A stretch of DNA of 36,211 nt from Novosphingobium sp. (lineage in GTDB: Bacteria > Pseudomonadota > Alphaproteobacteria > Sphingomonadales > Sphingomonadaceae). The notes under the pieces are model-generated. The model searched no databases. It saw only the letters and a list, made by a program, of their open reading frames with translations, and was not told the DNA's origin. Of the stretch, positions 1 through 9,038 are shown one piece after another. The stretch's first letter is position 1; each line of letters opens with the position of its first letter. The stretch is from positions 1 to 36,211 of the forward strand of contig JAQWKP010000215.1 of assembly GCA_029247785.1 (NCBI GenBank), written 5' to 3'. Made by a program: the position numbers and the translations under genes.

Positions 1-379
1 TGGTCTCGCTTGCTGCGCGGTCGAGATGATCCACGTCAACATGCCGCGCTATGATATGGAGCGCTTCGGCGTAGCCCCTCGCGCATCTCCGCGCCAGTCC
101 GATGTAATGATCGTCGCCGGTACGTTGTGCAACAAGATGGCCCCTGCGTTGCGCAAGGTTTACGACCAGATGTCGGACCCGAAATACGTCATTTCAATGG
201 GCAGCTGCGCCAATGGCGGCGGCTATTACCATTACAGCTATTCCGTCGTGCGCGGTTGCGATCGCATTGTTCCGGTCGATATCTACGTTCCGGGCTGTCC
301 GCCGACAGCCGAGGCGCTGCTCTATGGCGTGATGCAATTGCAACGCAAGATTCGCCGCGTCGGCACAGTAGAGCGTTGA
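1..379 (+). CDS. nuoB: NADH-quinone oxidoreductase subunit B (NuoB), 5'-truncated
   Basis: This is the C-terminal part of NuoB, the peripheral-arm subunit of complex I that holds the terminal [4Fe-4S] cluster N2 and passes electrons to quinone. The reading frame is open from base 2, so the start lies before the window; about 125 residues are visible. The visible part begins GLACCAVE, giving the adjacent cysteine pair of the N2 site. The other two ligand cysteines follow in MGSCANGG and [12 protein letters not shown] Met codon at base 26 is internal, because the cysteine pair lies before it. It is followed 10 bases later by nuoC, consistent with the start of the operon lying upstream. Identification is firm from the four-cysteine pattern and gene order. 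Confidence 0.97.
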   Translation, partial: GLACCAVEMIHVNMPRYDMERFGVAPRASPRQSDVMIVAGTLCNKMAPALRKVYDQMSDPKYVISMGSCANGGGYYHYSYSVVRGCDRIVPVDIYVPGCPPTAEALLYGVMQLQRKIRRVGTVER

Positions 380-389
380 GGGCAGGTCA

Positions 390-1019
390 GTGACAGTCGT
401 CCATTCAGCCCCGAAAATCGCCTCCAACGATGGCGTGCAAGAGACGCTGACCGGCGCGCTTGACGATATGGTCATGGCTTCCAGCGAAGAACACGGTGAA
501 ATCATCATCACCGTGACGCGCGATCGGATCGAAGACGCTTTGCGCCTTCTGCGCGACGATCATGATTACCAGCAGCTGATGGAGATCGCCGGGGCGGATT
601 ACCCCGATCGGGCCGAGCGCTTCGAAGTGGTTTACATGCTGCTCTCGCTGACCAAGAACCACCGCATCATGGTCAAGGTGAACGCCGCGGAGAGCACTCC
701 GGTGCCGACGGTGACGACGATCTGGCCGGTCGCTGGCTGGCTCGAACGCGAAGTGTTCGACATGTATGGCGTGATCTTCGCCGGCAACCCGGATTTGCGC
801 CGTATTCTCACCGATTATGGATTTGAGGGTCACCCGTTCCGCAAGGATTTCCCGCTCACCGGCTATGTCGAATTGCGATATTCCGAGGAAGACAAGCGCG
901 TCGTCTATGAGCCGGTACAGCTTGCCCAGGATTTGCGCAGCTTTGACTTCATGAGCCCGTGGGAAGGCGCAGACTATATTCTTCCCGGTGATGAGAAAGC
1001 GGAGGAGGGCGACGCATGA
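390..1019 (+). CDS. nuoC: NADH-quinone oxidoreductase subunit C (NuoC, 30 kDa)
   Basis: NuoC is a peripheral-arm subunit of complex I that pairs with NuoD near the quinone site; it carries no Fe-S cluster. The 209-residue product has the family signature in its second half (about residues 116-165), with [12 protein letters not shown], then [18 protein letters not shown] and RKDFPLTGY. This is a stand-alone NuoC, not the NuoCD fusion seen in enterobacteria. The GTG start at 390 lies 10 bases after the nuoB stop and has purine-rich GAGGGCAGG just before it. An ATG at residue 27 would remove conserved-looking N-terminal sequence and was not chosen. The stop overlaps the nuoD start by four bases (ATGA), suggesting translational coupling. 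Confidence 0.96.
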   Translation: MTVVHSAPKIASNDGVQETLTGALDDMVMASSEEHGEIIITVTRDRIEDALRLLRDDHDYQQLMEIAGADYPDRAERFEVVYMLLSLTKNHRIMVKVNAAESTPVPTVTTIWPVAGWLEREVFDMYGVIFAGNPDLRRILTDYGFEGHPFRKDFPLTGYVELRYSEEDKRVVYEPVQLAQDLRSFDFMSPWEGADYILPGDEKAEEGDA

Positions 1020-2230
1020 GCACCTTCCAGATCGAGGAATCGCCGACCACTGGCGACGAGGTCATCTCCAACTACACGATCAATTTCGGGCCCCAGCATC
1101 CGGCGGCTCATGGCGTGCTGCGCATGGTGATGGAGCTGGACGGCGAGATCATCGAGCGTGTCGATCCGCATGTCGGCCTGCTCCATCGCGGCACCGAAAA
1201 GCTGATCGAGCACAAGACCTATCTCCAGGCACTGCCCTATTTTGACCGGCTGGATTATTGCTCGCCGCTCGCCATGGAGCACTCCTATGTGCTGGCCATC
1301 GAGAAGCTGCTGAATATCGAGGTGCCGGAGCGCGCCCAATATCTCCGGGTGCTGTTCGCCGAGCTATCGCGCATCTGCAATCACATGCTCAACCTCGGCA
1401 GTCATGTCATGGATGTCGGCGCGATGACGCCCAACCTGTGGATGTTCGAAATTCGCGAGGATTGCCTCAACTTCTTCGAGCGCGCTTCGGGTGCGCGGAT
1501 GCATATGGCCTGGTTCCGGCCCGGCGGGGTGCATCAGGACGTGCCGCTCAAGTTGCTGACTGACATGGCCGACTGGCTCGACACCCGGCTGCCCGAATTG
1601 TTCGAAGACGCGATGAGCCTGGTCGTCGACAATCGCATCTTCAAGCAGCGCAATGTCGATATTGCGGTGGTCAGCAAGGAAGACGCGGTGAGCTGGGGCT
1701 TTTCCGGCCCGATGATCCGGGGCGCGGGCATTCCGTGGGACCTGCGCAAGTCGCAGCCCTATGACGCTTACGCCAAGATGGATTTCGAAGTGCCGGTTGG
1801 CACCAATTCCGATTGCTACGACCGTTTCATGGTCCGCGTCGAGGAAGTGCGTCAGTCCGCCCGCATCATGAAGCAGTGCCTCGCTGAAATGCCCGAGGGT
1901 CCGGTGGCGAGCGACGACCGCAAGGTCACGCCCCCCAAGCGCGGCGAGATGAAGCAATCGATGGAAGCGCTGATCCACCACTTCAAGCTCTATACCGAGG
2001 GCTTTCATGTCCCAGCCGGCGAAGTCTATGTCGCCACCGAAAGCCCCAAGGGCGAATTCGGCGTCTATCTGGTCTCTGACGGCAGCAACAAACCCTACCG
2101 TTGCAAAATTCGCCCCACCGCTTTCAGCCACCTGCAAGCCATGGACATGATGTGCAAAGGCCACATGCTCCCCGACGCGACTGCCATATTGGGCGCGATC
2201 GACGTGGTGTTCGGGGAGTGTGACCGCTAA
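1016..2230 (+). CDS. nuoD: NADH-quinone oxidoreductase subunit D (NuoD, 49 kDa)
   Basis: NuoD forms the quinone-binding cavity of complex I together with NuoB. The protein has 404 residues, usual for a separate NuoD. It shows GPQHPAAHG near residues 25-33, the loop carrying the quinone-interacting histidine, followed by [14 protein letters not shown]. The C-terminus has the conserved FSHLQAMD segment and ends in [12 protein letters not shown]; many relatives have GEVDR there, so a cysteine in this position is a small local variant. It belongs to the nickel-hydrogenase large-subunit superfamily, but complex I members do not bind nickel. The start is the ATG overlapping the nuoC stop, and the stop shares one base with the nuoE start (TAATG). 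Confidence 0.98.
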   Translation: MSTFQIEESPTTGDEVISNYTINFGPQHPAAHGVLRMVMELDGEIIERVDPHVGLLHRGTEKLIEHKTYLQALPYFDRLDYCSPLAMEHSYVLAIEKLLNIEVPERAQYLRVLFAELSRICNHMLNLGSHVMDVGAMTPNLWMFEIREDCLNFFERASGARMHMAWFRPGGVHQDVPLKLLTDMADWLDTRLPELFEDAMSLVVDNRIFKQRNVDIAVVSKEDAVSWGFSGPMIRGAGIPWDLRKSQPYDAYAKMDFEVPVGTNSDCYDRFMVRVEEVRQSARIMKQCLAEMPEGPVASDDRKVTPPKRGEMKQSMEALIHHFKLYTEGFHVPAGEVYVATESPKGEFGVYLVSDGSNKPYRCKIRPTAFSHLQAMDMMCKGHMLPDATAILGAIDVVFGECDR

Positions 2231-2898
2231 TGGCTAACCGTCATCTCACCCCCGACACTCCTGAACTGCGCGCCCGTTGGGGCCAATTCGTCTTTACGCC
2301 TGCATGGGACGCCAAGGCCAAGGCTGCCATCGCGCGCTATCCCGAGGGCCGCCAGCGTTCCGCTGTGATGGCGCTGCTCGATTATGCCCAGCGCCAAGTC
2401 GGCGAGGAAACTTCGACGCAGGGCTGGTTGCCGATTCCGGTAATGGAGTATGTCGCGGACTATCTCGACATGCCGATCATCCGCGTGCTCGAAGTTGCGA
2501 CGTTCTATTTCATGTATAACCTCGTTCCGGTTGGCAAATTTCACGTCCAGGTCTGCGGCACCACACCCTGCATGCTGCGCGGTTCGGACGATATCATGGA
2601 TGCCTGCAAGGCGCGCGGCATGGAGAAGGGCCACACCACAAACGATGGGCTGTGGACCCTCACCGAAGTCGAATGCATGGGCAATTGCGCGACCGCGCCG
2701 ATGGTCCAGATCAATGACGACAATTACGAGGACCTGACAGCGGAACGGCTCGACCACGTGCTCGATGAACTCGCCGCCGGTCGTCAGCCGAAGACCGGCA
2801 CGCAGGAGCCGGGTCGCCACACCAGCGAACCGCTCGGCGGGCCGACCACGTTGAAAGAGATGGTCACCGAAAACCACGACTACCGGGGGGAGTGGTGA
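2230..2898 (+). CDS. nuoE: NADH-quinone oxidoreductase subunit E (NuoE, 24 kDa)
   Basis: NuoE is the thioredoxin-fold subunit of the NADH dehydrogenase module and binds the [2Fe-2S] cluster N1a. In the 222-residue product the four ligand cysteines are visible at 109, 114, 149 and 153 (VCGTTPC and ECMGNC). Conserved EVATFYFMYNL lies just before them. After about residue 175 there is a polar tail (TGTQEPGRHTSEPLGGP and on) with no clear domain; similar tails occur in alphaproteobacterial NuoE. The ATG shares one base with the nuoD stop. nuoF begins three bases after the stop, so the NADH module genes E and F are tightly linked. Confidence 0.97.
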   Translation: MANRHLTPDTPELRARWGQFVFTPAWDAKAKAAIARYPEGRQRSAVMALLDYAQRQVGEETSTQGWLPIPVMEYVADYLDMPIIRVLEVATFYFMYNLVPVGKFHVQVCGTTPCMLRGSDDIMDACKARGMEKGHTTNDGLWTLTEVECMGNCATAPMVQINDDNYEDLTAERLDHVLDELAAGRQPKTGTQEPGRHTSEPLGGPTTLKEMVTENHDYRGEW

Positions 2899-2901
2899 GC
2901 C

Positions 2902-4188
2902 ATGGCTCTCGCTGACAAGGACCGCATCTTCACCAATGTCTATGGCTACCAGCCATGGAATTTGAAGGCTGCCCAAGCGCGCGGCGATTGGGACAACACC
3001 AAGGCGATCCTGGAAAAGGGCCGCGATGGGATTGTTGAGGAAATCAAGGCGTCCGGCCTGCGCGGTCGCGGCGGCGCGGGATTCCCGACCGGGCTCAAAT
3101 GGTCATTCATGCCCAAGGAGCCCAGCCCGGCAAAACCCGGCTTCCTGCTGATCAATGCTGACGAATCCGAGCCCGGCTCCTGCAAGGATCGCGAGATCAT
3201 CCGCCACGATCCGCACAAGCTGATCGAAGGCGCGCTGGTCGCCGGTTTCGCGTGCGGTGCGCGGGCGGCCTATATCTACATTCGCGGCGAGTATATCCGC
3301 GAAGCCGAGGTGCTGTTTGCTGCCGTCGAGGAAGCCTATGACGCTGGGCTGATCGGCAAGAACGCCTGCGGTTCGGGCTATGATTTCGATGTTTTCGTCC
3401 ATCGCGGCGCGGGCGCGTACATCTGCGGCGAAGAAACCGCGATGATCGAAAGCCTGGAAGGCAAGAAAGGCCAGCCGCGCCTCAAACCGCCATTTCCGGC
3501 AGGCGCAGGCCTCTATGGCTGTCCCTCGACGGTCAACAATGTCGAGTCAATCGCAGTTTCGCCAACGATCATGCGGCGCGGCGCGGCGTGGTTCTCCGGC
3601 TTCGGGCGCGAGAACAACCACGGTACAAAGCTGTTCCAGATCAGCGGCCATGTAGAAAAACCCTGCGTCGTCGAAGAGGAAATGGGCATTCCCTTCCGCG
3701 AGCTGATTGAAAAGCACTGCGGCGGGATTCGCGGCGGCTGGGACAATCTGCTGGCGGTGATCCCCGGCGGGTCATCCGTGCCGCTGGTCCCGGCAGCGCA
3801 GATCATGGACGCGCCGATGGATTTCGACGGGCTCAAGGAGTTGCAATCGGGGCTTGGCACGGCGGCGGTGATCGTGATGGACAAGTCGACCGACATCGTG
3901 CGAGCCATCAGTCGCCTCAGCTATTTCTACAAGCATGAAAGCTGCGGCCAATGCACGCCGTGCCGCGAGGGAACCGGCTGGATGTGGCGGGTGATGGAAC
4001 GCCTGCGCACCGGCGATGCCGCGGTGGAAGAAATCGACATGCTCCAGCAAGTCACCAAGCAGGTCGAAGGCCACACCATCTGCGCGCTCGGCGACGCTGC
4101 CGCTTGGCCAATCCAGGGGTTGATCCGCCACTTCCGACCGGAGCTGGAGCGCCGGATTGCCGATAATGTGATGGAGGCGGCCGAGTGA
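2902..4188 (+). CDS. nuoF: NADH-quinone oxidoreductase subunit F (NuoF, 51 kDa)
   Basis: NuoF is the electron entry point of complex I: it oxidises NADH through FMN and holds [4Fe-4S] cluster N3. The 428-residue protein shows the glycine-rich FMN/NADH-binding segment [13 protein letters not shown] near residues 54-66. A second conserved stretch, [12 protein letters not shown], lies near residue 170. The N3 cysteines are at about 348, 351 and 354 ([11 protein letters not shown]), with the fourth near 394 (HTICALGD). Length and motif order are normal, with no sign of damage. Its TGA stop overlaps the GTG of the following small secreted-protein gene by four bases, so that gene is translationally coupled to nuoF rather than nuoG following directly. 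Confidence 0.98.
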   Translation: MALADKDRIFTNVYGYQPWNLKAAQARGDWDNTKAILEKGRDGIVEEIKASGLRGRGGAGFPTGLKWSFMPKEPSPAKPGFLLINADESEPGSCKDREIIRHDPHKLIEGALVAGFACGARAAYIYIRGEYIREAEVLFAAVEEAYDAGLIGKNACGSGYDFDVFVHRGAGAYICGEETAMIESLEGKKGQPRLKPPFPAGAGLYGCPSTVNNVESIAVSPTIMRRGAAWFSGFGRENNHGTKLFQISGHVEKPCVVEEEMGIPFRELIEKHCGGIRGGWDNLLAVIPGGSSVPLVPAAQIMDAPMDFDGLKELQSGLGTAAVIVMDKSTDIVRAISRLSYFYKHESCGQCTPCREGTGWMWRVMERLRTGDAAVEEIDMLQQVTKQVEGHTICALGDAAAWPIQGLIRHFRPELERRIADNVMEAAE

Positions 4189-4499
4189 AGACCGCGCTGA
4201 TCCTTGTTGCCTCCTGTGCCTCAATGGCCTTGGCTGCGCCCACTTTGGCCAAAGATGTGCCTGCACCGGCTGTGGAAGTGCCCAGCAGCGAGGTGAAATT
4301 CGCGCAATGCGTGTATGACAAGAATCCTACGCTTGCGGGCTCGATCAAGGATGCACCTTCGCAGGAAGCGTTTGTCGCGGCCCTCAAACAGGGTGCGACG
4401 TTATGCGAGACCGACGTTGATGGGATGAGCCTAGGCAGGTTTTTCACTGCCTTGAACAAGCTGGTGCCTGACTATGGCGAATCAGGGGGAGCGGAATAG
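4185..4499 (+). CDS. small predicted secreted protein inserted between nuoF and nuoG
   Basis: This 104-residue protein is not a recognised complex I subunit. It begins with Lys2 and a hydrophobic stretch ending in an AXA-like site (APTLA-KD, near residue 22), so it looks like a Sec-exported protein with about 82 mature residues. The mature part has two cysteines (FAQCVYD and TLCETD), which could form a disulfide, and no transmembrane segment. VASC at residues 8-11 resembles a lipobox but lies too near the N-terminus to be convincing. The GTG start overlaps the nuoF stop by four bases and the stop shares one base with the nuoG GTG, so the gene fits the operon exactly. In-frame upstream sequence meets a TAA before any usable start. 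Function is unknown; periplasmic location would place it away from the NADH module beside which it is encoded. Confidence 0.8.
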   Translation: MKTALILVASCASMALAAPTLAKDVPAPAVEVPSSEVKFAQCVYDKNPTLAGSIKDAPSQEAFVAALKQGATLCETDVDGMSLGRFFTALNKLVPDYGESGGAE

Positions 4500-6523
4500 T
4501 GCCCAAGCTCACCGTTGATGGCGTCGAACTCGAAGTTCCTGCAGGTGCAACCGTGCTGCAGGCCTGTGAACTCGCGGGCAAGGAAGTGCCGCGTTTTTGT
4601 TACCATGAAAGATTAAGTATCGCCGGTAACTGCCGGATGTGTCTAGTCGAAGTGAAGCCGGGTCCGCCCAAGCAGCAGGCCGGTTGTGCGATGCCGGCGG
4701 GTGAGGGACAGGAAATCCGCACCGATAGCGAAATGGTCAAGACCGCGCGCGAAGGGGTGATGGAATTCCTGCTCATCAACCACCCGCTCGATTGCCCGAT
4801 CTGCGACCAGGGCGGCGAATGCGATTTGCAGGATCAGGCGATGGCTTACGGGCGCGGTGCGACGCGCTATGAGGAGAACAAGCGCGCCGTCACTGAAAAG
4901 CACATGGGTCCGCTGATCAAGACGACTATGACCCGCTGCATCCACTGCACCCGCTGCGTGCGCTTCTCCGAGGAGATCGCTGGTGTCGACGAGATCGGCG
5001 CGCTGTTTCGTGGCGAGGACATGCAAATCACGACCTATCTCGAGCAGGCCGCCAGCCACGAATTATCCGCCAATGTCATTGATTTGTGCCCGGTCGGCGC
5101 CTTGACGTCACGCCCCTATGCCTTTGAGGCGCGGCCGTGGGAGCTCAAGAAAACCCTTTCGATCGATGTTTCTGATGGGATCGGCGCAAATATCCGCCTC
5201 GATAGCCGGGGCCGCGAAGTGCTGCGCATCCTCCCGCGCATCAATGATGACGTCAATGAGGAGTGGATCTCCGACAAGGCGCGCTATCAGGTCGATGGGC
5301 TGACCAAGCGCCGTATTGACCAGCCATGGGTCCGCAAGAAGGGCAAGCCCCAGCCTGCAAGCTGGGACGAGGCCTTTGCAGCCATCGCCAAAGCCAAACC
5401 GGGTAAGAGCATTGCGGCGATTGCAGGCGGTTTGGCCGATTGTGAGACGATGTTTGCGGCCAAGCAGCTGCTGGGCGCGTTGGGCTCCGAATTGCTGGAA
5501 AGCCGCCAGACTGGTGAGAGTTTCGATGTGTCGAACCTCGCGGCGATGACCTTCAATACGACGCTCGAAGGGATCGAAAGCGCAGATGCTGTACTGATCG
5601 TCGGCAGCCACGTCCGCTGGGAAGCGGCTTTGCTCAATGTTCGACTGCGCAAGGCAGCGGCGAGGGGCGGGGCGAAAGTATTTGTGGTCGGGCCCGAATG
5701 GGAAACGACCTACCCAGCGACCTTCCTCGGTGAGGACGCATCGGTTCTGCACAATTTCCCGCAGGATGTGAGCGACACCTTCGCCAATGCCGAACGGCCC
5801 GCGATCATTCTTGGTCATGGTGGACTGGCGGCAGGCGCGCTGCACCCGGCGCTGGCGCTTGCCGAAGACTGGAAACTTGTGCGTCAGCTTGAGGATGGCA
5901 CGCCTTGGAATGGCTTCAACGTGGTGCAAATGGCCGCCAGCCAGATCGGCGCGCTGATGTTGGGCTATGCCAAGAGCGGCGGGATTGCTGACATTTCGGC
6001 TGCTTCACCCGAAGTGCTGATTTCACTGGGCGGCGACGCGATTGATTACAGCCAATTTGAAGGATCGCTAAAGGTCTATATCGGCCATCACGGTGACCGA
6101 TCGATGCAAAGCGCCGATGTCGTCCTGCCCGCAGCAGCCTATACCGAAAAGGCCGGGACCTACGTCAACACCGAAGGCCGCGTACAATTTGCGGAAAAGG
6201 GCGTGTTTGCTCCTGGTGATGCCCGTGAGGACTGGACGATCCTGCGTGCGCTGGCCGATGCGCTGGGTGCCAAGGTCGATTTCGACAGCTTCGAGGAATT
6301 GCGCGCCGCAATGGTGGCCGAAGTGCCAGCGCTGGGCGAGGAAGCGCTGGCCGATGTCGGCGCGCTTCCGAAGGCCGACAGGGGCGCGAAGGCGTCCGGC
6401 GCGATCACATATCCGATCCGTGATTTCTACCTCACCAACCCCATCGCCCGCGCCAGCGCGACGATGCAGCGCTGTTCAGCCGAACTGCTGCATGGCGATG
6501 CGATTGCGGAGGCGGCGGAATGA
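4499..6523 (+). CDS. nuoG: NADH-quinone oxidoreductase subunit G (NuoG, 75 kDa)
   Basis: NuoG is the largest peripheral-arm subunit and carries part of the Fe-S chain from NuoF to the NuoB/NuoI arm. In this 674-residue protein the N-terminal ferredoxin-like domain shows [2Fe-2S] ligands C34, C45, C48 and C63. The His-Cys [4Fe-4S] site is H95, C99, C102 and C108 ([14 protein letters not shown]). The next [4Fe-4S] site is C147, C150, C153 and C197 (CIHCTRC and DLCPVG). The rest is a molybdopterin-oxidoreductase-like domain that binds no molybdenum in complex I. The length fits the short alphaproteobacterial and mitochondrial form, not the roughly 900-residue enterobacterial form with an extra cluster. 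The GTG start shares one base with the preceding stop, and the nuoH ATG overlaps its stop by four bases. Confidence 0.97.
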   Translation: MPKLTVDGVELEVPAGATVLQACELAGKEVPRFCYHERLSIAGNCRMCLVEVKPGPPKQQAGCAMPAGEGQEIRTDSEMVKTAREGVMEFLLINHPLDCPICDQGGECDLQDQAMAYGRGATRYEENKRAVTEKHMGPLIKTTMTRCIHCTRCVRFSEEIAGVDEIGALFRGEDMQITTYLEQAASHELSANVIDLCPVGALTSRPYAFEARPWELKKTLSIDVSDGIGANIRLDSRGREVLRILPRINDDVNEEWISDKARYQVDGLTKRRIDQPWVRKKGKPQPASWDEAFAAIAKAKPGKSIAAIAGGLADCETMFAAKQLLGALGSELLESRQTGESFDVSNLAAMTFNTTLEGIESADAVLIVGSHVRWEAALLNVRLRKAAARGGAKVFVVGPEWETTYPATFLGEDASVLHNFPQDVSDTFANAERPAIILGHGGLAAGALHPALALAEDWKLVRQLEDGTPWNGFNVVQMAASQIGALMLGYAKSGGIADISAASPEVLISLGGDAIDYSQFEGSLKVYIGHHGDRSMQSADVVLPAAAYTEKAGTYVNTEGRVQFAEKGVFAPGDAREDWTILRALADALGAKVDFDSFEELRAAMVAEVPALGEEALADVGALPKADRGAKASGAITYPIRDFYLTNPIARASATMQRCSAELLHGDAIAEAAE

Positions 6524-7566
6524 CTGCCTACTTCCAATCGCTGGGTATGTCCCATGACTGGGCGTGGTTCGTCGCTACGGTCTGCGGGATATTGCTGATT
6601 GCAGTGCCGCTGCTGGTGGCGGTGGCCATGACGATCTATGCCGACCGCAAGATCTGGGCGGCGATGGCACTGCGGCGTGGGCCCAATGTCGTCGGCCCCT
6701 GGGGGCTGCTGCAAAGCTTTGCCGATGGTCTCAAGGTATTCCTGCAGGAAACCATCGTTCCCTCTGCTTCAAACAAGGGCCTGTTCCTGATCGCGCCAAT
6801 CGTCACCTTCACTGTGGCGCTGCTGGCCTGGGCAGTGATACCGTTCAATTCCGGCGCAGTGCTGGCGGATCTCAATGTCGGGCTGCTGTATATCCTGGCG
6901 ATCAGCTCGCTGGGAATTTACGGGGTGGTGGTGGCCGGATGGGCCTCTAACTCAAAGTACCCCTTTTTCAGTGCGATGCGCGCGGCGGCGCAGATGATCT
7001 CTTATGAAGTCTCGATCGGCTTCATCTTGATCTGCGTGGTGCTTTGGGCTGGCAGCTTCAATCTCAATGACATTATTCTCGCGCAGCGGGGCCACATATT
7101 CGGCCTGCTGAACGGGTTCGCCTTCAACCCGCTGCTATTCCCGATGTGGGTGATGTTCCTGATTTCGGCGCTGGCCGAGACCGCGCGCGCGCCATTTGAT
7201 CTGACCGAGGTCGAAAGCGAGCTCGTCGCCGGCTACCAGACCGAATATAGCTCAATGGCCTTCGCAGCCTACTGGCTGGGCGAATATGCCAATGTCCTGC
7301 TGATGTGCGCGCTCAATGCCGTGCTGTTCTTCGGCGGTTGGCTACCCCCGCTGGACTGGGCACCGCTCTACTGGATTCCTGGCTGGATCTGGCTATTCGC
7401 CAAGATCGGTTTCTTCTTCTTCGTGTTTAGCTGGGTCAAGGCGACCGTGCCGCGCTATCGCTATGACCAGCTGATGCGTCTGGGCTGGAAAGTGTTTCTG
7501 CCGGTGAGCTTGTTGTGGGTGGTGCTGGTGAGCGGATACCTGATGCTAACGAGGTATGGCGTATGA
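6520..7566 (+). CDS. nuoH: NADH-quinone oxidoreductase subunit H (NuoH)
   Basis: NuoH is the membrane subunit that joins the peripheral arm to the membrane arm and helps form the quinone access channel. The 348-residue product is strongly hydrophobic, with about eight membrane segments. It carries the conserved cytoplasmic loop [12 protein letters not shown] near residues 218-229, followed by [14 protein letters not shown]. The N-terminal [17 protein letters not shown] segment is also typical. Both ends are coupled to their neighbours by four-base ATGA overlaps, with nuoG before and nuoI after. Nothing in length or motifs suggests loss of function. Confidence 0.97.
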   Translation: MTAYFQSLGMSHDWAWFVATVCGILLIAVPLLVAVAMTIYADRKIWAAMALRRGPNVVGPWGLLQSFADGLKVFLQETIVPSASNKGLFLIAPIVTFTVALLAWAVIPFNSGAVLADLNVGLLYILAISSLGIYGVVVAGWASNSKYPFFSAMRAAAQMISYEVSIGFILICVVLWAGSFNLNDIILAQRGHIFGLLNGFAFNPLLFPMWVMFLISALAETARAPFDLTEVESELVAGYQTEYSSMAFAAYWLGEYANVLLMCALNAVLFFGGWLPPLDWAPLYWIPGWIWLFAKIGFFFFVFSWVKATVPRYRYDQLMRLGWKVFLPVSLLWVVLVSGYLMLTRYGV

Positions 7567-8048
7567 GTGTTGCCCAACTCATCAAGAGCTTCACCCTCTG
7601 GGAATTCCTCAAGGCGCACACCTTGACGCTGAAGTATTTCTTCAAGCCCAAGGCGACGATCAACTATCCGTTCGAGAAAAACCCGCTCTCCCCGCGCTTT
7701 CGCGGCGAGCATGCGTTGCGTCGCTATCCTAATGGAGAGGAACGCTGCATTGCATGCAAGTTGTGCGAAGCGGTGTGCCCGGCGCAGGCGATCACAATTG
7801 AAGCAGAGCCGCGTGAAGACGGCAGCCGACGGACCACGCGCTACGACATCGACATGACCAAATGCATCTATTGCGGCTTCTGTCAGGAGGCTTGCCCGGT
7901 GGATGCCGTGGTTGAGGGTCCGAATTTCGAATACGCCACCGAAACGCGCGAGGAATTGCTCTACGACAAGGCGAAACTGCTGGCCAATGGTGACAAGTGG
8001 GAGCGGGCGATTGCCGCGAACCTTGAAGCCGATGCGCCGTATCGGTAG
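7563..8048 (+). CDS. nuoI: NADH-quinone oxidoreductase subunit I (NuoI, 23 kDa)
   Basis: NuoI is the ferredoxin-like peripheral-arm subunit carrying [4Fe-4S] clusters N6a and N6b, which relay electrons to N2 in NuoB. From the chosen ATG the protein has 161 residues. Two CxxCxxCxxxCP motifs are visible: C62, C65, C68 and C72 ([12 protein letters not shown]), and C101, C104, C107 and C111 ([12 protein letters not shown]). The frame stays open further upstream to 7515, but that extension lies inside nuoH. The ATG at 7563 overlaps the nuoH stop by four bases and gives the usual N-terminus, [10 protein letters not shown]. nuoJ follows after 16 bases. Confidence 0.97.
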   Translation: MSVAQLIKSFTLWEFLKAHTLTLKYFFKPKATINYPFEKNPLSPRFRGEHALRRYPNGEERCIACKLCEAVCPAQAITIEAEPREDGSRRTTRYDIDMTKCIYCGFCQEACPVDAVVEGPNFEYATETREELLYDKAKLLANGDKWERAIAANLEADAPYR

Positions 8049-8064
8049 GGGCGGCGCGGGGTTC

Positions 8065-8682
8065 ATGATTCACATACTTGCATTCTACCTGTTCGCGGTG
8101 CTGACCATCGCATCGGGCGCGATCACCATATTGGCGCGTAATCCGGTGCATTCTGTGCTGTGGCTGATCCTTGCCTTCTTCAACGCGGCGGGGCTGATGG
8201 TGCTGGTTGGCGCAGAATTCATCGCGATGCTGCTTGTGATTGTCTATGTTGGTGCGGTCGCGGTGCTGTTCCTGTTCGTGGTGATGATGCTCGACATCGA
8301 TTTCGCCGAACTGCGCGCCGGCTTCATCAAAAACTTCCCGCTCGGCATTCTTATCGCGCTGGTGTTGCTGGCCGAGATCGTGCTTGGCGTCGGTGCCTAT
8401 CAGGCTGGCGCTATGCAGCTCGGCACTCCCGATGGCAGCGCGGCAACGCCCGTAGGGGCGAGCAATATCGAAGCAATAGGCGCGCTGCTTTACGGGCGGT
8501 ACCTGTTCCTGTTCGAGGCAGCGGGCATCATCCTGCTGGTCGCGATGATCGGTGCAATTGTGCTGACTCACCGACAGCGGACGGATGTGCGCGGCCAGGA
8601 TATCAGCAAGCAGATCGCCCGGCGACCGGATGAGGCGACCGTCAATACGCAGCCCGAGATCGGCAAGGGGGTTCAGCTGTGA
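8065..8682 (+). CDS. nuoJ: NADH-quinone oxidoreductase subunit J (NuoJ)
   Basis: NuoJ is a small membrane-arm subunit of complex I whose third helix takes part in coupling. The chosen start gives 205 residues beginning MIHILAFYLFAVLT. The N-terminal helix, the ARNPVHSVLWLI turn, the GAEFIAMLLVIVYVGAVAVLFLFVVMM helices (cut here as GAEFIAMLLVIVYVGAVAV plus the next helix) and DIDFAEL match the family. Five membrane segments are expected, followed by a charged tail of about 30 residues. The frame is open back to 7903, but that stretch is NuoI sequence in another frame; the ATG at 8065 follows a G-rich stretch and sits 16 bases after the nuoI stop. The 46-base gap to nuoK holds a repeat-like element. 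Confidence 0.95.
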   Translation: MIHILAFYLFAVLTIASGAITILARNPVHSVLWLILAFFNAAGLMVLVGAEFIAMLLVIVYVGAVAVLFLFVVMMLDIDFAELRAGFIKNFPLGILIALVLLAEIVLGVGAYQAGAMQLGTPDGSAATPVGASNIEAIGALLYGRYLFLFEAAGIILLVAMIGAIVLTHRQRTDVRGQDISKQIARRPDEATVNTQPEIGKGVQL

Positions 8683-8710
8683 CCCTTCGGCAAGCTCAGG
8701 GTGAGCGGAG
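8683..8710. repeat. short interspersed repeat-like element in the nuoJ-nuoK gap
   Basis: The sequence directly after the nuoJ stop has CCCTTCGGCAAGCTCAGGG followed by TGAGCGGA. Its reverse strand translates in one frame as HPELAEGS. This closely resembles a short imperfectly palindromic element, often translated as PELVEGS, that I recall being scattered in intergenic DNA of sphingomonads and other bacteria. CCCT and AGGG at the ends can pair. Only one copy was noticed in this window, so the repeat assignment rests on recall, not on copies seen here. It lies in the only gap over 20 bases within the nuo operon and could act as a small mRNA hairpin between nuoJ and nuoK. Confidence 0.55.
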
Positions 8711-8728
8711 TTATGGAGTGCTTCGCAC

Positions 8729-9034
8729 ATGATCGGCATCGAACATTACGTCGTTGTCAGTTCGATACTTTTCGTGCTGGGCGTGCTTGGCATTTTTCTG
8801 AACCGCAAGAACGTCATCGTCATTCTCATGGCGATTGAGCTGATCCTGCTGGCAGTGAATATCAATCTTGTCGCCTTCAGCGCGTTTCTTGGTGACCTTA
8901 CCGGGCAGATCTTCGCGATGTTCGTGCTGACCGTTGCAGCGGGAGAGGCGGCTATCGGGCTTGCCATTCTCGTGATCTATTTCCGAGGTCGCGGCACTAT
9001 CGCGGTCGACGATGTTAATCGGATGAAGGGGTAA
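8729..9034 (+). CDS. nuoK: NADH-quinone oxidoreductase subunit K (NuoK)
   Basis: NuoK is the smallest membrane-arm subunit (101 residues, normal length) with three membrane helices. The two buried glutamates known to matter for proton pumping in the family are present as E37 (LMAIELILL) and E73 ([11 protein letters not shown]). The ATG is preceded by GGAG at 8715-8718, about ten bases upstream. Unlike most genes of the operon it does not overlap its upstream neighbour: a 46-base gap containing a repeat-like element separates it from nuoJ. nuoL begins four bases after its stop. Confidence 0.96.
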   Translation: MIGIEHYVVVSSILFVLGVLGIFLNRKNVIVILMAIELILLAVNINLVAFSAFLGDLTGQIFAMFVLTVAAGEAAIGLAILVIYFRGRGTIAVDDVNRMKG

Positions 9035-9038
9035 GTTC

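Noticed and set aside
1364-2164. 266-residue open frame on the - strand
   Set aside because: Antisense to nuoD, which has full family motifs; the His-rich, low-complexity translation is typical of a shadow frame.
4192-4230. Lipobox-like VASC in the small secreted protein
   Set aside because: The cysteine is residue 11, leaving too short a hydrophobic stretch for a normal lipoprotein signal; an AXA cleavage site near residue 22 fits better.
5108-5929. 273-residue open frame on the - strand
   Set aside because: Antisense to nuoG with no motif and no ribosome-binding site noticed.
7792-8739. 315-residue open frame on the - strand
   Set aside because: Antisense to nuoI and nuoJ and rich in His, Gln and Arg. 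It was useful only because it shows the HPELAEGS translation of the repeat-like element.
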